Below, piece by piece: positions 1 to 9,562 of a DNA stretch of 28,211 bases. How positions within the stretch are numbered: the first letter of the stretch is position 1; every line of letters starts with the position of its first letter. The notes beneath the pieces were generated by a model. That model was given only the letters and a program-made list of their open reading frames with translations. It was not told where the DNA came from and did not search any database. A program made the position numbers and the translations under genes. The DNA comes from Welwitschia mirabilis (taxonomy: Eukaryota > Gnetophyta > Gnetopsida > Welwitschiales). The stretch spans positions 27,032,380 to 27,060,590 of the forward strand of contig JBOZIK010000001.1 of assembly GCA_051453625.1 (NCBI GenBank). Direction: 5' to 3'.

Positions 1-36
1 CCACTGCAATATTCCAAGATATTCTAAGTTAAACTT

Positions 37-1387
37 TTAAAAAGAATAATCCTGAAAAGCATAAGGTATAGTAGACTTGGTACAAAAAGGATGAATGTTA
101 CTTTGAGGATCATATAAAGGTTTATAAGGAAAAGATTGAGAGACAAAAGAAATAGACTCTTCAAAGTGATGGGTGTTAGGAGAGTCAAGAAAAGGAACAT
201 GGCCTTGAGAATTATATGAAGCTGTAATTGAAAGGGATGGAGAAAGATTATCATTTGTAAGATTATGAGGTAATTTTAGGATTAAAATAGAAGTAAAAGG
301 GGGAGTGAAGGGAAAGATGTGATTTAAATTTGAACATGAAGGCATAGATGGGGAAAATGTAGAAGTATGGATAGAATAAACAAGTCTATTCTCTATAAAG
401 TTTGAATGAATCTCNNNNNNNNNNNNNNNNNNNNNNNNNNNNNNNNNNNNNNNNNNNNNNNNNNNNNNNNNNNNNNNNNNNNNNNNNNNNNNNNNNNNNN
501 NNNNNNNNNNNNNNNNNNNNNNNNNNNNNNNNNNNNNNNNNNNNNNNNNNNNNNNNNNNNNNNNNNNNNNNNNNNNNNNNNNNNNNNNNNNNNNNNNNNN
601 NNNNNNNNNNNNNNNNNNNNNNNNNNNNNNNNNNNNNNNNNNNNNNNNNNNNNNNNNNNNNNNNNNNNNNNNNNNNNNNNNNNNNNNNNNNNNNNNNNNN
701 NNNNNNNNNNNNNNNNNNNNNNNNNNNNNNNNNNNNNNNNNNNNNNNNNNNNNNNNNNNNNNNNNNNNNNNNNNNNNNNNNNNNNNNNNNNNNNNNNNNN
801 NNNNNNNNNNNNNNNNNNNNNNNNNNNNAGAATCATCATCATCAATAATTTCTAAGTTCTCTTCATTTTCCTCAAGGTAGAATGGAGTGGAATAGTTGTG
901 AGGATCTTGTGTTATGAAAGATCCTTGAATATTTAATAGGTTTTATTGCAATATTTCAACTAATCTTTTTAAGTTTTTATTAGTGTTTTCTTGGTTCTTC
1001 ATCATTTCATCAATAATTTCTCCTAATGGATCTTTTTTCTTCTTTATAGTAGTTGATAAGAGATGGTCCTTCTTAGTAGTAAGGCATGGAAGATGATTGG
1101 GATTGAAAAAGATGATTATAAGAGGTGTGTCTAAATGAGGTGGAATCCTTACAATATGATAAATCTTCATCATTATATTAAAATGAGGTTTGAAAAGAAG
1201 AGGGGAAATAATAATTAGATTGAAAAGAAGAATGGGATTAATCCTTATTTTCAACATGAGTTTGTGATGGTTTTCCTCTTTTAGCAAATATTTCTCAAAG
1301 TGTTTTCTTACCAATTTCCTCATCATTTTGCAAGTTTCTTCTCCTTTTAGAAAGAAGTTCTACAATGGTTTTTCTATTATGAGTCAT
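37..1387 (-). pseudogene. Decayed ORF of element M, product not recognised (possibly gag-related)
   Basis: On the minus strand an ATG at 1387-1385 opens a frame beginning MTHNRKTIVELL, rich in Lys and Arg. It carries several stops and shifts frame near 1010. The next frame holds a charged, probably coiled-coil stretch ending NKNLKRLVEILQ (about 1010-945), then a stop, then an acidic end EEN..DDDD running into gap 415-828. Beyond the gap an open stretch rich in Ser, Pro, Asn, Phe and Tyr ends at 37. The coiled-coil part (I.EM.K.QE.TN.N) resembles the end of E1 gag near 11330-11405, so this may be gag of element M. The similarity is weak, and the Ser/Pro-rich tail has no counterpart that I know. 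Whether the parts on the two sides of the gap belong to one protein cannot be seen. Confidence 0.4.
415..828. other. Assembly gap (414 N)
   Basis: Run of N. The flanks are not duplicates of each other, unlike the gaps at 4015, 4355 and 15014. Confidence 0.99.
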
Positions 1388-2137
1388 TAAAACATGCAAG
1401 AAGAATAGAAGAAAAGAGTTTAATTTTAGAATGGTAAGGAAGATAGGTACACAATAAAGATCAAGGTTCTTAGATAGTTTATCATTTGAGATTACTATTT
1501 CTTAACACTCAAAAGATGTAACATCATTATTGCAAATTAACTATACAGAGAAAAGAAAATCTAATTCTGAGATAGAAAAAAATTCTAGAATTTGCATATC
1601 TATGTTGTACGTACCTAGATTTTTATGTGAAGTTAAATAATTCTTGATGTTTCTATTAATCTAGTTTCTTGTTGGCTGATAGTTCGTCTTTCGTCCAAAA
1701 TTCCTTGTATCCTTGCATGCACAAATAGTAAACAAAAACCAAAATCAAATGTAATGGACTATCGTCCACTTTGTTATAGGGACGACGGTTAGGACGACAA
1801 TCACAAAAAAACTAAACTCTAAAAACAATAGAACTTTAGAAACTCAGAAAGAAAATTACTGAAACTAAGACTGTCATCCACTTTGTCTTGTGGACAACAG
1901 ATAGGATGAGAGTAAACTTTAAATAGAAGAAAAATTGCAAAAATAGAAAATAAATTCGAAATTTTAGAACTATTATGTCCTTTGTCATCTGGACAATAAA
2001 GAGCATGATAAGATCCCTAAAAGTTACAGAAAACAAAATTTTATAGAAATAAATCTACCCTAAATTACACTATAAATACAACATTAATTCAAATAAATAA
2101 CCTGAACAAAAAGATTCAAGGTACTTATCTGGTTAAT
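1388..2137 (-). other. Untranslated leader of element M with a palindromic module array
   Basis: There is no coding signal. Modules lie at 1758-1802, 1869-1913 and 1971-2014, with a weaker half-copy at 1683-1697. Spacing is about 110 and 100 bp. The words are TATCGTCC..GGGACGACGG..AGGACGACA in the first and TGTCATCC..GTGGACAACAG..AGGATGAG in the second. Relative to element M they lie upstream of the ORF, which matches the leader pairs upstream of gag in E1 and E3. No primer site is visible, so it probably lies in the adjacent gap. Confidence 0.6.
1683..2014. repeat. Palindromic TCGTCC/GGACGA module array, leader of element M
   Basis: Three clear copies (1758-1802, 1869-1913, 1971-2014) and one weak half-copy (1683-1697). 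In each copy a left arm containing TCGTCC or TCATCC is followed within 15-20 bp by two right-arm words of the GGACGACA type spaced about 12 bp apart. The unit is nearly its own reverse complement, so its strand cannot be assigned. Confidence 0.8.
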
Positions 2138-2746
2138 NNNNNNNNNNNNNNNNNNNNNNNNNNNNNNNNNNNNNNNNNNNNNNNNNNNNNNNNNNNNNNN
2201 NNNNNNNNNNNNNNNNNNNNNNNNNNNNNNNNNNNNNNNNNNNNNNNNNNNNNNNNNNNNNNNNNNNNNNNNNNNNNNNNNNNNNNNNNNNNNNNNNNNN
2301 NNNNNNNNNNNNNNNNNNNNNNNNNNNNNNNNNNNNNNNNNNNNNNNNNNNNNNNNNNNNNNNNNNNNNNNNNNNNNNNNNNNNNNNNNNNNNNNNNNNN
2401 NNNNNNNNNNNNNNNNNNNNNNNNNNNNNNNNNNNNNNNNNNNNNNNNNNNNNNNNNNNNNNNNNNNNNNNNNNNNNNNNNNNNNNNNNNNNNNNNNNNN
2501 NNNNNNNNNNNNNNNNNNNNNNNNNNNNNNNNNNNNNNNNNNNNNNNNNNNNNNNNNNNNNNNNNNNNNNNNNNNNNNNNNNNNNNNNNNNNNNNNNNNN
2601 NNNNNNNNNNNNNNNNNNNNNNNNNNNNNNNNNNNNNNNNNNNNNNNNNNNNNNNNNNNNNNNNNNNNNNNNNNNNNNNNNNNNNNNNNNNNNNNNNNNN
2701 NNNNNNNNNNNNNNNNNNNNNNNNNNNNNNNNNNNNNNNNNNNNNN
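2138..2746. other. Assembly gap (609 N) inside or at the end of LTR-M
   Basis: Run of N. By comparison with the LTR at 17996-19392, it should hold most of R/U5 of LTR-M and the primer site. Confidence 0.99.
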
Positions 2747-2911
2747 GAAAAGAGTATTTATATTAATAAAAAGAACATCACATCCATTTACCATAGAATA
2801 ATAGCTCCTCAATGGAAGAGGCACAGCCTAACACCAAGGAAACCCCTTTCTGTAGCTATTGGATGGACCTCCTACCTTTAAGATTCTATGTGAGAAGTGA
2901 AGGAGGGAAGT

Positions 2912-2921
2912 GGTATTTATG
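2912..2921 (-). promoter_or_regulatory. TATA-like box in LTR-M
   Basis: The reverse complement reads CCATAAATACC, about 65 bp before the conserved R-region motif. The clear TATA boxes of LTR B' and LTR E3 lie about 100 bp before the same motif. Confidence 0.4.
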
Positions 2922-3030
2922 GTTTTACAATAAACTATAATCCTAGATGTCCATTAAGGAAACCCTAGCCACCTACATGGCCCGTTTAGCACTAGTTACA
3001 ATGCAATCTACTGCCATAGTGTAAAAGTAG

Positions 3031-3390
3031 TTATCGTTCCATCTGTCGTCCACACAACAAGAGGGACAATGCCATCTTCTTACCTTAGATTGTATGCCCA
3101 TGTGATACCGTTAGCTCCGTGGATTGCCCGTGCATGTTACTTAGGCTTTTGTCCTATCAGTTGTCCACATGGCATAAGGAACAACACCTTGGACTATGTG
3201 CTCATGTGTTATCGTCAGCTGCATGTGTTGTCCTCACATCAGTCGTTCTTACTATCGTTCAAACGATCATGGGGACGATGCCCTACCATCATGTGCTGCT
3301 ATCCAAGTGTTGCACATGAGCCATTCCTATGTAGTTGTCTTTATGAGATGTTGTCCCCTCTGGCATGGGGACAACAGTGAGGACAACACT
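3031..3390. repeat. Palindromic module array in U3 of LTR-M (4 copies)
   Basis: Copies at 3031-3073, 3148-3185, 3228-3283 and 3349-3390, spaced about 80-120 bp. The last reads TGTTGTCCCC..GGGGACAACA..GAGGACAACA. The third contains ATCGTTCAAACGAT, an imperfect 14-bp palindrome. The long overlapping frames here (3069-3534) run through the repeats and match nothing, so I treat them as chance. Confidence 0.8.
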
Positions 3391-3864
3391 CTTTCCAAGC
3401 ACTCAAGTAGTGTAAATTGGTCTTTTTCACCTTTAATCCTCTTTAATTATGCTAAGTATAAGATCATGCCTGAAATACTTCCAATTATATCAAGAATTAC
3501 ATGTTTTCATGATCATCTTGTTGTCTCTCCATAATTAGCAGAATCACATCTAAACCTATATAAATGTCCTATAAAAGTACTCCAAATACACCATCAAATT
3601 CCTACAAATTAACATTGCAACAGAGTCAGTCAGCCATGTTTTGTGGGTCCTTACTCCTCTAATAGTGGTTGCACTCCCTTGATCATAAAAAGTGAAATAC
3701 AACTTTTAGTATTCGCACTTGATCATTTCACTTTTAGAGATTTCGGTGAGTTTGTAAGTAGAAATAGATGAGTCCATTTCTAAGTAACTTTTGATTTTGA
3801 CCTTAATTGTTCTACACACTTAAAACCTTGGATATCTCCATAACCACTACCTTTTCAAATTAAC

Positions 3865-4264
3865 TTTATCAAGTTAATACATTTTGTCATGCATATTTAC
3901 TTAGGTAATGTTATGATGTTTTCGTTTGGAGTTTGCTACGTTAGTACTTAGAATAGGTAAACAATCTTCTTCTTGTTCTTTGCATCTATTTTCCCTCTGT
4001 CTTTCTTCTATTTCNNNNNNNNNNNNNNNNNNNNNNNNNNNNNNNNNNNNNNNNNNNNNNNNNNNNNNNNNNNNNNNNNNNNNNNNNNNNNNNNNNNNNN
4101 NNNNNNNNNNNNNNTTATTAAGTTAATATATTTTGTTATGCATCTTTACTCAAGTAATGTTATAATGTTTTCTTTTGGAGTTTCTACGTTAGTACTTAGA
4201 ATAGGTAAACAATCTTTTTCTTGTTTATTGCATCTATTTCACCTATGCTTTTCTTTTGTTTTTA
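3865..4264 (+). repeat. 150-bp near-duplicate on both sides of a 100-N gap
   Basis: 3865-4014 and 4115-4264 are diverged copies in the same order, sharing AAGTTAATA, TACGTTAGTACTTAGAATAG and GCATCTATTT. The gap between them (4015-4114) is exactly 100 N, the usual placeholder for unknown size. This is either a true tandem duplication or two allelic or paralogous contig ends placed side by side. Confidence 0.8.
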
Positions 4265-4295
4265 TGTCTACTATTTTCTAGTCATTTCTGCATTT

Positions 4296-4855
4296 TCTTC
4301 TTTTTTTTATGAATTTACTCATTTAGTAGTTTTCATTCTAGTATTTATTACAATNNNNNNNNNNNNNNNNNNNNNNNNNNNNNNNNNNNNNNNNNNNNNN
4401 NNNNNNNNNNNNNNNNNNNNNNNNNNNNNNNNNNNNNNNNNNNNNNNNNNNNNNNNNNNNNNNNNNNNNNNNNNNNNNNNNNNNNNNNNNNNNNNNNNNN
4501 NNNNNNNNNNNNNNNNNNNNNNNNNNNNNNNNNNNNNNNNNNNNNNNNNNNNNNNNNNNNNNNNNNNNNNNNNNNNNNNNNNNNNNNNNNNNNNNNNNNN
4601 NNNNNNNNNNNNNNNNNNNNNNNNNNNNNNNNNNNNNNNNNNNNNNNNNNNNNNNNNNNNNNNNNNNNNNNNNNNNNNNNNNNNNNNNNNNNNNNNNNNN
4701 NNNNNNNNNNNNNNNNNNNNNNNNNNNNNNNNNNNNNNNNNNNNNNNNNNNNNNNNNNNNNNNNNNNNNNNNNNNNNNNNNNNNNNNNNNNNNNNNTCTT
4801 CTTTTTTTTAGGAATTTACTCATTTAGTAGTTTTCATTCTAGTATTTATTACAAT
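4296..4855 (+). repeat. 59-bp near-identical flanks of gap 4355-4796
   Basis: 4296-4354 and 4797-4855 agree at almost every base: both run from TCTTCTTTTTTTTA through TTTACTCATTTAGTAG to TATTTATTACAAT, with one clear A/G difference plus T-run length. The left copy ends at the first N and the right copy starts right after the last N, as expected from an unmerged contig overlap. Confidence 0.85.
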
Positions 4856-5010
4856 TTTTCAACCTAGCTAGTTTGTTTTCCTTCTACCATAGTTTTCCTT
4901 TTTCATGTTTTTTTTCAGCTTCTATTTTTTTCAACACTATCACTTTCACGATTCTACCTAAGCCTAATCTTCCTGGCTGATACTTCTTTTTTGAAATCCC
5001 TTTTAATGAA

Positions 5011-5114
5011 CAGTCATCCACATGATCATCCAAACAACATAAAGGACAATGATCTAAATTTTTCTAATAGTCATCTTTGCATTGATGTCTGGATGACATG
5101 ATTGGACAACAATG
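5011..5114. repeat. Palindromic module pair in the post-pol region of E0
   Basis: Copies at 5011-5053 (CAGTCATCCA..AAAGGACAAT) and 5069-5114 (AGTCATCTTT..GTCTGGATGAC..TTGGACAAC), starts 58 bp apart. E1 has a pair 60 bp apart in the matching region (17321 and 17381). Confidence 0.7.
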
Positions 5115-5840
5115 CGATATAAGCATGGCCTAAACCCTTTTTCCTCATTTTTCACTCTTTTTCTTGTCTTTTTCCTTTGTTCTTTTGAGAGACAGTGATT
5201 CCTCTAGCTAGTAATGATATTTTGGGACTTGTTCCACCTGATTTCATTGCCAGATTCATAACTTTTTATCACATTTGTAAAAATGAGGTATGTTTTTTTC
5301 TTCTCTTGATTTTTCAATTTTTTCTCCCATTTTTCAGTCTTTCGACATCTAGTTTTCATGTATATTATCTATTTTTTCATGATCTACATTTTGGAACTTA
5401 CAGATCTAATTTTCACTACATATTTTTTGAGTTATGATTATTTTTGCATTTTATGAGACATTCTTATATTCTTACATTTCACACCTGTTTTCTCTCAAAC
5501 TGTAAGTCAAATCATAGTGGTCCTTTAGACAAAATTGATCAGTGAAATGTGCTCTATAACTTTACTAGATTAGATTTTTCATTTGAGTATTTTTATTTTT
5601 TACTTCTCACGGGACACATTACATATGTAACATTTAGATTTTATTCATTTTTAGCCATTTCTTTTCTTGCGATTAGGTAATTTGGGATGCATTGCATATT
5701 TTAGGAGTGGGAAAGGACATATTCCAACAATTTTTAATATTTTTTTCTGATTATGGGATCATTTATTATGCATCTATGCGATATTTTTATTATGTTTATC
5801 TAGTTTCGCATGATGAGTTTTGTGTTTATAGTTGAACAGG

Positions 5841-7142
5841 TCACATACACATAGATCTAGATAGGTAGATGCTTCAACTGATTTTGTAGAGCAGCTAGCA
5901 GGCTCTTTGATTTAGCCTGAGATATAGCGTGAGGAATCCATACACCTACAACCTTGACATGGATGATCCTTGAGCATATAGATAGATAGCATTCGTGTCG
6001 AGAGATACTTTGATAATTGCATGAGACATATAGAGCCTGAGGTTGATCAGAGACTGACAGAGTTATAGCTCAGATGGATTATAGATGCACATAATACATA
6101 CTATGTTTCTAAGACAAGAGAGTTTTATGACACTATGCATATCTAGAGGCAACTAAACGTTTGTGGTCAGTTACAGGATCTTATTATTGCGTACATTCGA
6201 GACCACAAGATTACTATCCTTCCATCTCACATCACAATTATCATAGTTCTCGAAGGCCTTGAGAGCTTACATATTCACTCAACTGGTGGAACTGAGGAGT
6301 GTCGAGCTTACAGTGCCATTTTAGATATTTCAACTGACATAACTACTGATCAGTGAGGAGTAAATGTTACCCAGCTGACCACCACATCTAGAGTTTTATA
6401 CAAATAACTGATTCATAACATCAGTCCATCATATCATAACAGTCACACTATGGTCGCACATCTATAGATTCTAGCAGCTTTTCATTAGGGGAAACAAATG
6501 GATTTATCGACCTTCATTTAGAGGTGACTTAGATCTATGATTGAGACATGCCATTTACAGACGCTTGGCTATCCATGCCTCCTCTCTTCTTTGTTTAGAC
6601 AATTTGGGATCTCAGATCTTATAGGTGAGTGAAATTTCTCACATATATAGACTTCTGCTTGTTATTTATAGGATATGAATATACAGGTACCAGAAGAGGT
6701 AGAGAGACCTCAGGCATAGAGACCTATAGTTGGAGCATCATTAGAGAAATTCAAGGCCCTTCTAGTTGAGAGTATTAAGATCCTTATAGGATTTATGGAT
6801 CATAGGATGCATACCTTAGAGTAACAGATCACATCCTTTGAGCAGAGAGTTAAGCAGTAGATCACAGCTATCAAGAGGAGAGCATAGCACACAGAGGATC
6901 AGATCATGGACATGTATTAGTGTATTGTCTTCATGCAGTAGAATGTGACTGTAGGCCTTCCAAACAATGTTACTGTAGACCTTCTAGTCTCAGTACGTGT
7001 CTAGGAAGATGAGACGATCTAATCTATTATAGCATCTCTAGATGAATGTCTCCTGATAGATCATGATCCTTTTTCTTCCTCTTCCCCTACTCCTATACTA
7101 GTTCCTGATCTAGGATTTATCATGTGTAGATGGGGGGAGTGA
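5841..7142 (+). pseudogene. Extra ORF (aORF) between integrase and 3' LTR, decayed; putative plant transposon protein-like
   Basis: One frame can be read from 5841 to the TGA at 7140-7142 (434 codons) without a frameshift. It is broken by about 25 in-frame stops, roughly two thirds of them TAG. Recognisable stretches include RVERYFDNCMRHIEPEVDQR (from 5994), KTREFYDTMHI, YIRDHKITILPSHIT, and a late GYPCLLSSLFRQFGISDLI just before 6624. The order (REFY, then a short strand-rich segment, then L..LF..FG) resembles the putative plant transposon protein domain often found in Athila-like extra ORFs. That assignment is from memory of the family pattern, not a search. The C-terminal part (6672-7080) is charged and probably helical, followed by a Ser/Pro stretch. 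The frame ends in a G-rich tract at 7132-7139. E1 and X lack this ORF. Its role is unknown even in intact relatives. Confidence 0.6.
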
Positions 7143-7448
7143 TTATACATTGTATTTTGTATCTCTCCTTTCTACACTTTTTGTATTAAAAAACTCTCAT
7201 TATTATATATAGACCTATCATTTTGCTTCAGCATGGTGTAAGCTTCTGTGTAATTATTTTTACATGGTTATCTTTCAATTTATATGATGAGGATTGCATT
7301 TCATTTTGAGCACATCTTTTTATTTGACTGTTTATCATAGTAAAGGGCTACTTATTATGATTTTCTGGCTAATTATCAATATTACTCAATTAACAAAATA
7401 CCTGATTTTTGTCACAAGTTTTAGATTCTGAAAATATTTTGAAGAGCA

Positions 7449-7488
7449 TGTCGTCCTCATTATCATTTGGATGATACACTAGACGACC
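7449..7488. repeat. Palindromic module ahead of the 3' LTR of E0
   Basis: Reads TGTCGTCCTCAT..TTTGGATGAT..AGACGACC. One of the less decayed copies, with both outer CpG words intact. Confidence 0.8.
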
Positions 7489-7550
7489 GATTTTTCTAAT
7501 ACTTTATAGGTACTTTTCAGTTTTTGAATTTTTTTTAGAAATTCAGTATA

Positions 7551-7560
7551 NNNNNNNNNN
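7551..7560. other. 10-N gap
   Basis: Placeholder gap in the region before LTR A. Similar 10-N gaps lie at 13856-13865 and 15777-15786; at 15777 the integrase reading remains consistent on both sides. Confidence 0.99.
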
Positions 7561-7637
7561 AGATATCTGAGTTTTTTTTATTATCTAAAAGTTGGCTCAT
7601 AAATATGATTTACCATTTGGTTTTGTCAAGGACTAAC

Positions 7638-7651
7638 AAGGCTAAGTGAGG
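7638..7651 (+). promoter_or_regulatory. Degenerate polypurine tract of E0
   Basis: AAGGCTAAGTGAGG lies directly before the LTR. The context GGACTAACAAGGCTAAGTG matches GGGACTAATAAGACTAAGTAGG before the 3' LTR of E1, and such tracts prime plus-strand synthesis. The G-run seen in E1 has been interrupted here. Confidence 0.55.
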
Positions 7652-8755
7652 TGTTATATTGCACCGCCAACTTATGTGTATTTGATAGGGTATTATGAGT
7701 TATTTTGCAAGTAAATTAATGATAAATGCTTATTTCTTATGATAATCGAGAACCAAGATGAAGAGAATGAAAACATGTAGTTTCCATATAAATTACAAGC
7801 ATTTCATGCAGATATGGATAAATAATATTTTGGATAATGATTTCTGCAAATAATGAGTGATCAGATTGACTAAAGATTGACAAAAAACCTGTCCTCCACC
7901 TCATCGGCCAGACGTCACTAGTGGACGACATCTCAAATAGAGCATAATAAGTTCACATGTAGTTGATAAGAAATTAGACTGGGAGCTAAACAAATATCTA
8001 ATTGTCATCCTTTGTCATCTTCTATATCATCCGAACGACCATGAAGGCAATACTGTTCTTTCATACTTTTACTAAATGATTTCCTAAGTTGTCGCTACTT
8101 CTTTATAACTTTACTTTGCATGTCAATTAGGGTTTTTCCTCTACTTCTCTATCAGTTTTCCTTTATTTTTGGTTTATGAATAAAGGTCTCCCTTTCAATT
8201 CCTAATCATCTTCAATAGTACCTGAGGTTCTTGTGATAGGAGATCTTAGGACTAGAGAATCATCTTGTAATCTAGAGAGACGTTACCTTGGTGTTGGGTG
8301 GCATTTTATCCATTGAGGAACGACTACTTTATGATACAGACGCCTTTTATGCTTTTAATATGAATTATCTTCTTTTATGTTTAATATTTATAGGAACTTA
8401 TCCCTCATAGTTTATGTTATTTAAGATTCATGACAAGTCTCTTTTATTATATAGATTATGAGGGCAGCCTTTGTTAAGGTTGATCTTGATTAAGTTAGAT
8501 GCATCATTATTTCTTTTCATAGATTAGTTTTGCATGGCTATTTCAATTCCATGTATTGCAATTTATTTTAGTAGATTATAGTTACATATTTCTATCCTAA
8601 AATCAACTCTTATATTCCCACACTATTAGCCTTTGATGGAATTACGACATTCGGATCACTCCCAACTATACTGGCGTGCTGTGTTTGTGTATCTTACTTA
8701 TAATTAATAGGATTTAGATCAAGGCATAAACATCACATAAATACACACCACAACA
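7652..8755 (+). repeat. 3' LTR of E0 (LTR A)
   Basis: Begins TGTTATATTGCACC and ends CACACCACAACA, giving TG..CA ends and about 1104 bp. It aligns along its length with LTR E3 (26028-27237): CCAACTTATGTGTATTTGATAGGG at the start, TTTCATGCAGATATGGATAA near 7802, TCTCTATCAGTTT before the TATA region, and GTGTTGGGTGGC..CCATTGAGG at about 8290. It carries two modules (7889-7932 and 8001-8053) where LTR E3 has three. A weak TATA (TTATGAATAAAGG) lies near 8174-8186. The next base after 8755 is in the middle of another LTR. Confidence 0.8.
7889..8053. repeat. Palindromic module array in U3 of LTR A (2 copies)
   Basis: 7889-7932 reads TGTCCTCCACCTCATCGGCC..GTGGACGACATC. 8001-8053 reads TTGTCATCCTTTG..CATCCGAACGACC. 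The first copy aligns with the second copy of LTR E3 (26367), so one unit of about 113 bp is absent here or gained there. Confidence 0.8.
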
Positions 8756-9559
8756 TGCCTCCAAATTCCTCAATTAAAAATCTATAATTAGCCTTCTTTT
8801 CCTTTATTTTCACCCCATCTTTTGTACCTGATACTTATGATTAAGGATTAATGGGCAAGAGGTCCATCTCCTGTTGTAGAAATGAGTGTCCTTGGTATCA
8901 GGTTATGTCTCTCTCATTAAGGTGCTATTATTCTAATTTGTAAGTTAATGTTGTTCTAATTTTAATTTGGATTAATATAATTTCCTCTTTTATTTTAATA
9001 TTGTACATATTCCTTATAGTTTAAGCTAGTCATAGTTAGTAATAAGCTTTTATTTATTTAGATCATAAGGGAAACCTTTATTAAGGTTGACCATGATTAT
9101 TAGTAGTACATTCGCATTGCTTCCTATTTTCTTTCATATTACATTTTAAGTTTTACTTGGATAGATCTCATAGTTTATATTAATTGAGAACTAGTAAACA
9201 CTCTTCTTATTTGATATAAGTTATAGAGGAGTATTCTTTGTAATAAGAAGACTGGGATCTAAATAAGATTTATTTCCATTTTCATTTCTATTTCCATTTT
9301 CATTTGCATTTGCATTCCATTTCCATTTACTTATATTTCATTTCTATTTAAGCATTGCATTTACTTGTGTTATTTTCTTTGAAAGATAAAAAGAACTAAA
9401 TACATTAGCAAAATCAATTTTATAACTCTAAACCTAGTGCGTTCATTAAATTATGACATTTAGATGAACTTCCATCTGTACTAGAGTGCATTTTCTGCAA
9501 TTTACATGATTTATAGGTTTATCTAAAGGATTTTCATATTGCATAAATTCACACCAACA
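8756..9559 (+). repeat. 5' LTR of E1, missing its U3 start
   Basis: Aligns with about 18588-19392 of the 3' LTR from CCAAATTCCTCAATT onward, through CTCTCTCATTAAGGTGCTATT, GATTAATATAATTTCCTC and the CATTTC repeat block, and ends CACACCAACA. The first roughly 590 bp, which would carry all U3 modules, are absent because LTR A of E0 abuts it. TGCCT (8756-8760) is the predicted target-site duplication of E0. Confidence 0.85.
9270..9362 (+). repeat. CATTTC/CATTTG hexamer repeat block in the 5' LTR of E1
   Basis: About 15 imperfect hexamers of the CATTTN type. The same block recurs at 19098-19190 in the 3' LTR with a slightly different order, so it predates insertion and has changed by slippage since. 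Confidence 0.85.
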
Positions 9560-9562
9560 TTT

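Larger units (their letters stand above)
1..3622 (-). mobile_element. Element M: 5' part of an inverted Ty3/gypsy-like LTR element
   Basis: Read on the minus strand, this stretch begins with an LTR at 3622, continues through gap 2138-2746 into a leader holding palindromic modules, and then into a decayed ORF that leaves at the left edge. The LTR start matches that of the plus-strand LTR at 17996: both share the words GGAATTTGAT, GTGTATTT and ACTTTTATA in the same order, and both share the R-region motif near 2850-2800. To the right, the sequence changes abruptly at 3623 to the post-pol region of another element in the opposite orientation. I infer that M inserted there. The primer site should lie in the gap. 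The pol half of M is not in the window. Confidence 0.7.
2747..3622 (-). repeat. LTR of element M (visible U3 and start of R/U5)
   Basis: The reverse complement starts TGTTGCAATG at 3622 and aligns by eye with LTR B' (17996-19392) over its first 100 bp. Four palindromic modules follow (3349-3390, 3228-3283, 3148-3185, 3031-3073), the first 232 bp from the LTR start. Next come a TATA-like site near 2912-2921 and the conserved R-region motif, in reverse complement CCTTGGTGTTAGGC and then TCCATTGAGGAGC, at about 2850-2800. It carries the largest module number of the five LTRs in the window. The 3' end is hidden by the gap. Confidence 0.75.
3623..5840 (+). other. Post-pol untranslated region of E0
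   Basis: AT-rich with long T-runs and no long frame. It contains two gaps with duplicated flanks (4015-4114 and 4355-4796) and a module pair at 5011-5114. A short open stretch at about 5192-5287 (VPPDFIARFITFYHICKNE) is followed by GTATGT, a plausible splice donor, and an acceptor-like CAG ends at 5839 just before the decayed ORF. The frames do not join cleanly, so an upstream exon is only a possibility. The 80-residue open frame there has no ATG. Confidence 0.55.
7143..7637 (+). other. Region between extra ORF and 3' LTR of E0
   Basis: No coding signal. It contains a palindromic module at 7449-7488 and a 10-N gap at 7551-7560. The piece 7320-7540 aligns loosely with X at 21240-21390, including the module at 21301. 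Confidence 0.55.
3623..8755 (+). mobile_element. Element E0: 3' half of a Ty3/gypsy (Athila/Tat-like) element
   Basis: From 3623 the sequence AGTCAGTCAGCCATG..GGTCCTTACTCCTCT aligns with the post-pol region of E1 at about 16533 (AGTTCAGTTAGCCATG..GGTCCTTACTTCTCT) and of X at about 19650. It continues through a long untranslated region, a decayed extra ORF (5841-7142), a palindromic module (7449), a weak polypurine tract and a 1.1-kb LTR ending CA at 8755. The left half, with gag and pol, is missing because element M interrupts it at 3622/3623. At 8756 the sequence continues in the middle of the LTR of E1, so E0 itself probably sits inside that LTR. Confidence 0.75.

Noticed and set aside
393-855. 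Long open frames across the N runs (also at 2084-2824, 4221-4823 and 14898-15632)
   Set aside because: They are open only because N codons cannot be stops; the real sequence at the ends is a few residues long.
1758-3390. CRISPR-like regular spacing of repeats
   Set aside because: The units are diverged palindromes of 35-50 bp with spacers of about 60-75 bp, in plant retrotransposon LTRs; nothing supports a CRISPR array.
3069-3534. Three overlapping plus-strand frames (103, 66 and 112 residues)
   Set aside because: They lie in U3 of the inverted LTR-M and are made of the palindromic modules and their spacers. No family pattern and no agreement with other LTR copies.
5195-5437. 80-residue frame as a separate gene
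   Set aside because: There is no ATG at its start and it soon turns into T-rich hydrophobic sequence. At most the first 30 codons could be an exon of the extra ORF.
6625-6671. A possible 47-bp intron (GTGAGT..TATAG) inside the extra ORF
   Set aside because: It is very short for a plant intron, and removing it breaks the frame, whereas reading through it keeps the frame (48 bases from 6624) with the same type of TAG/TGA decay as elsewhere.
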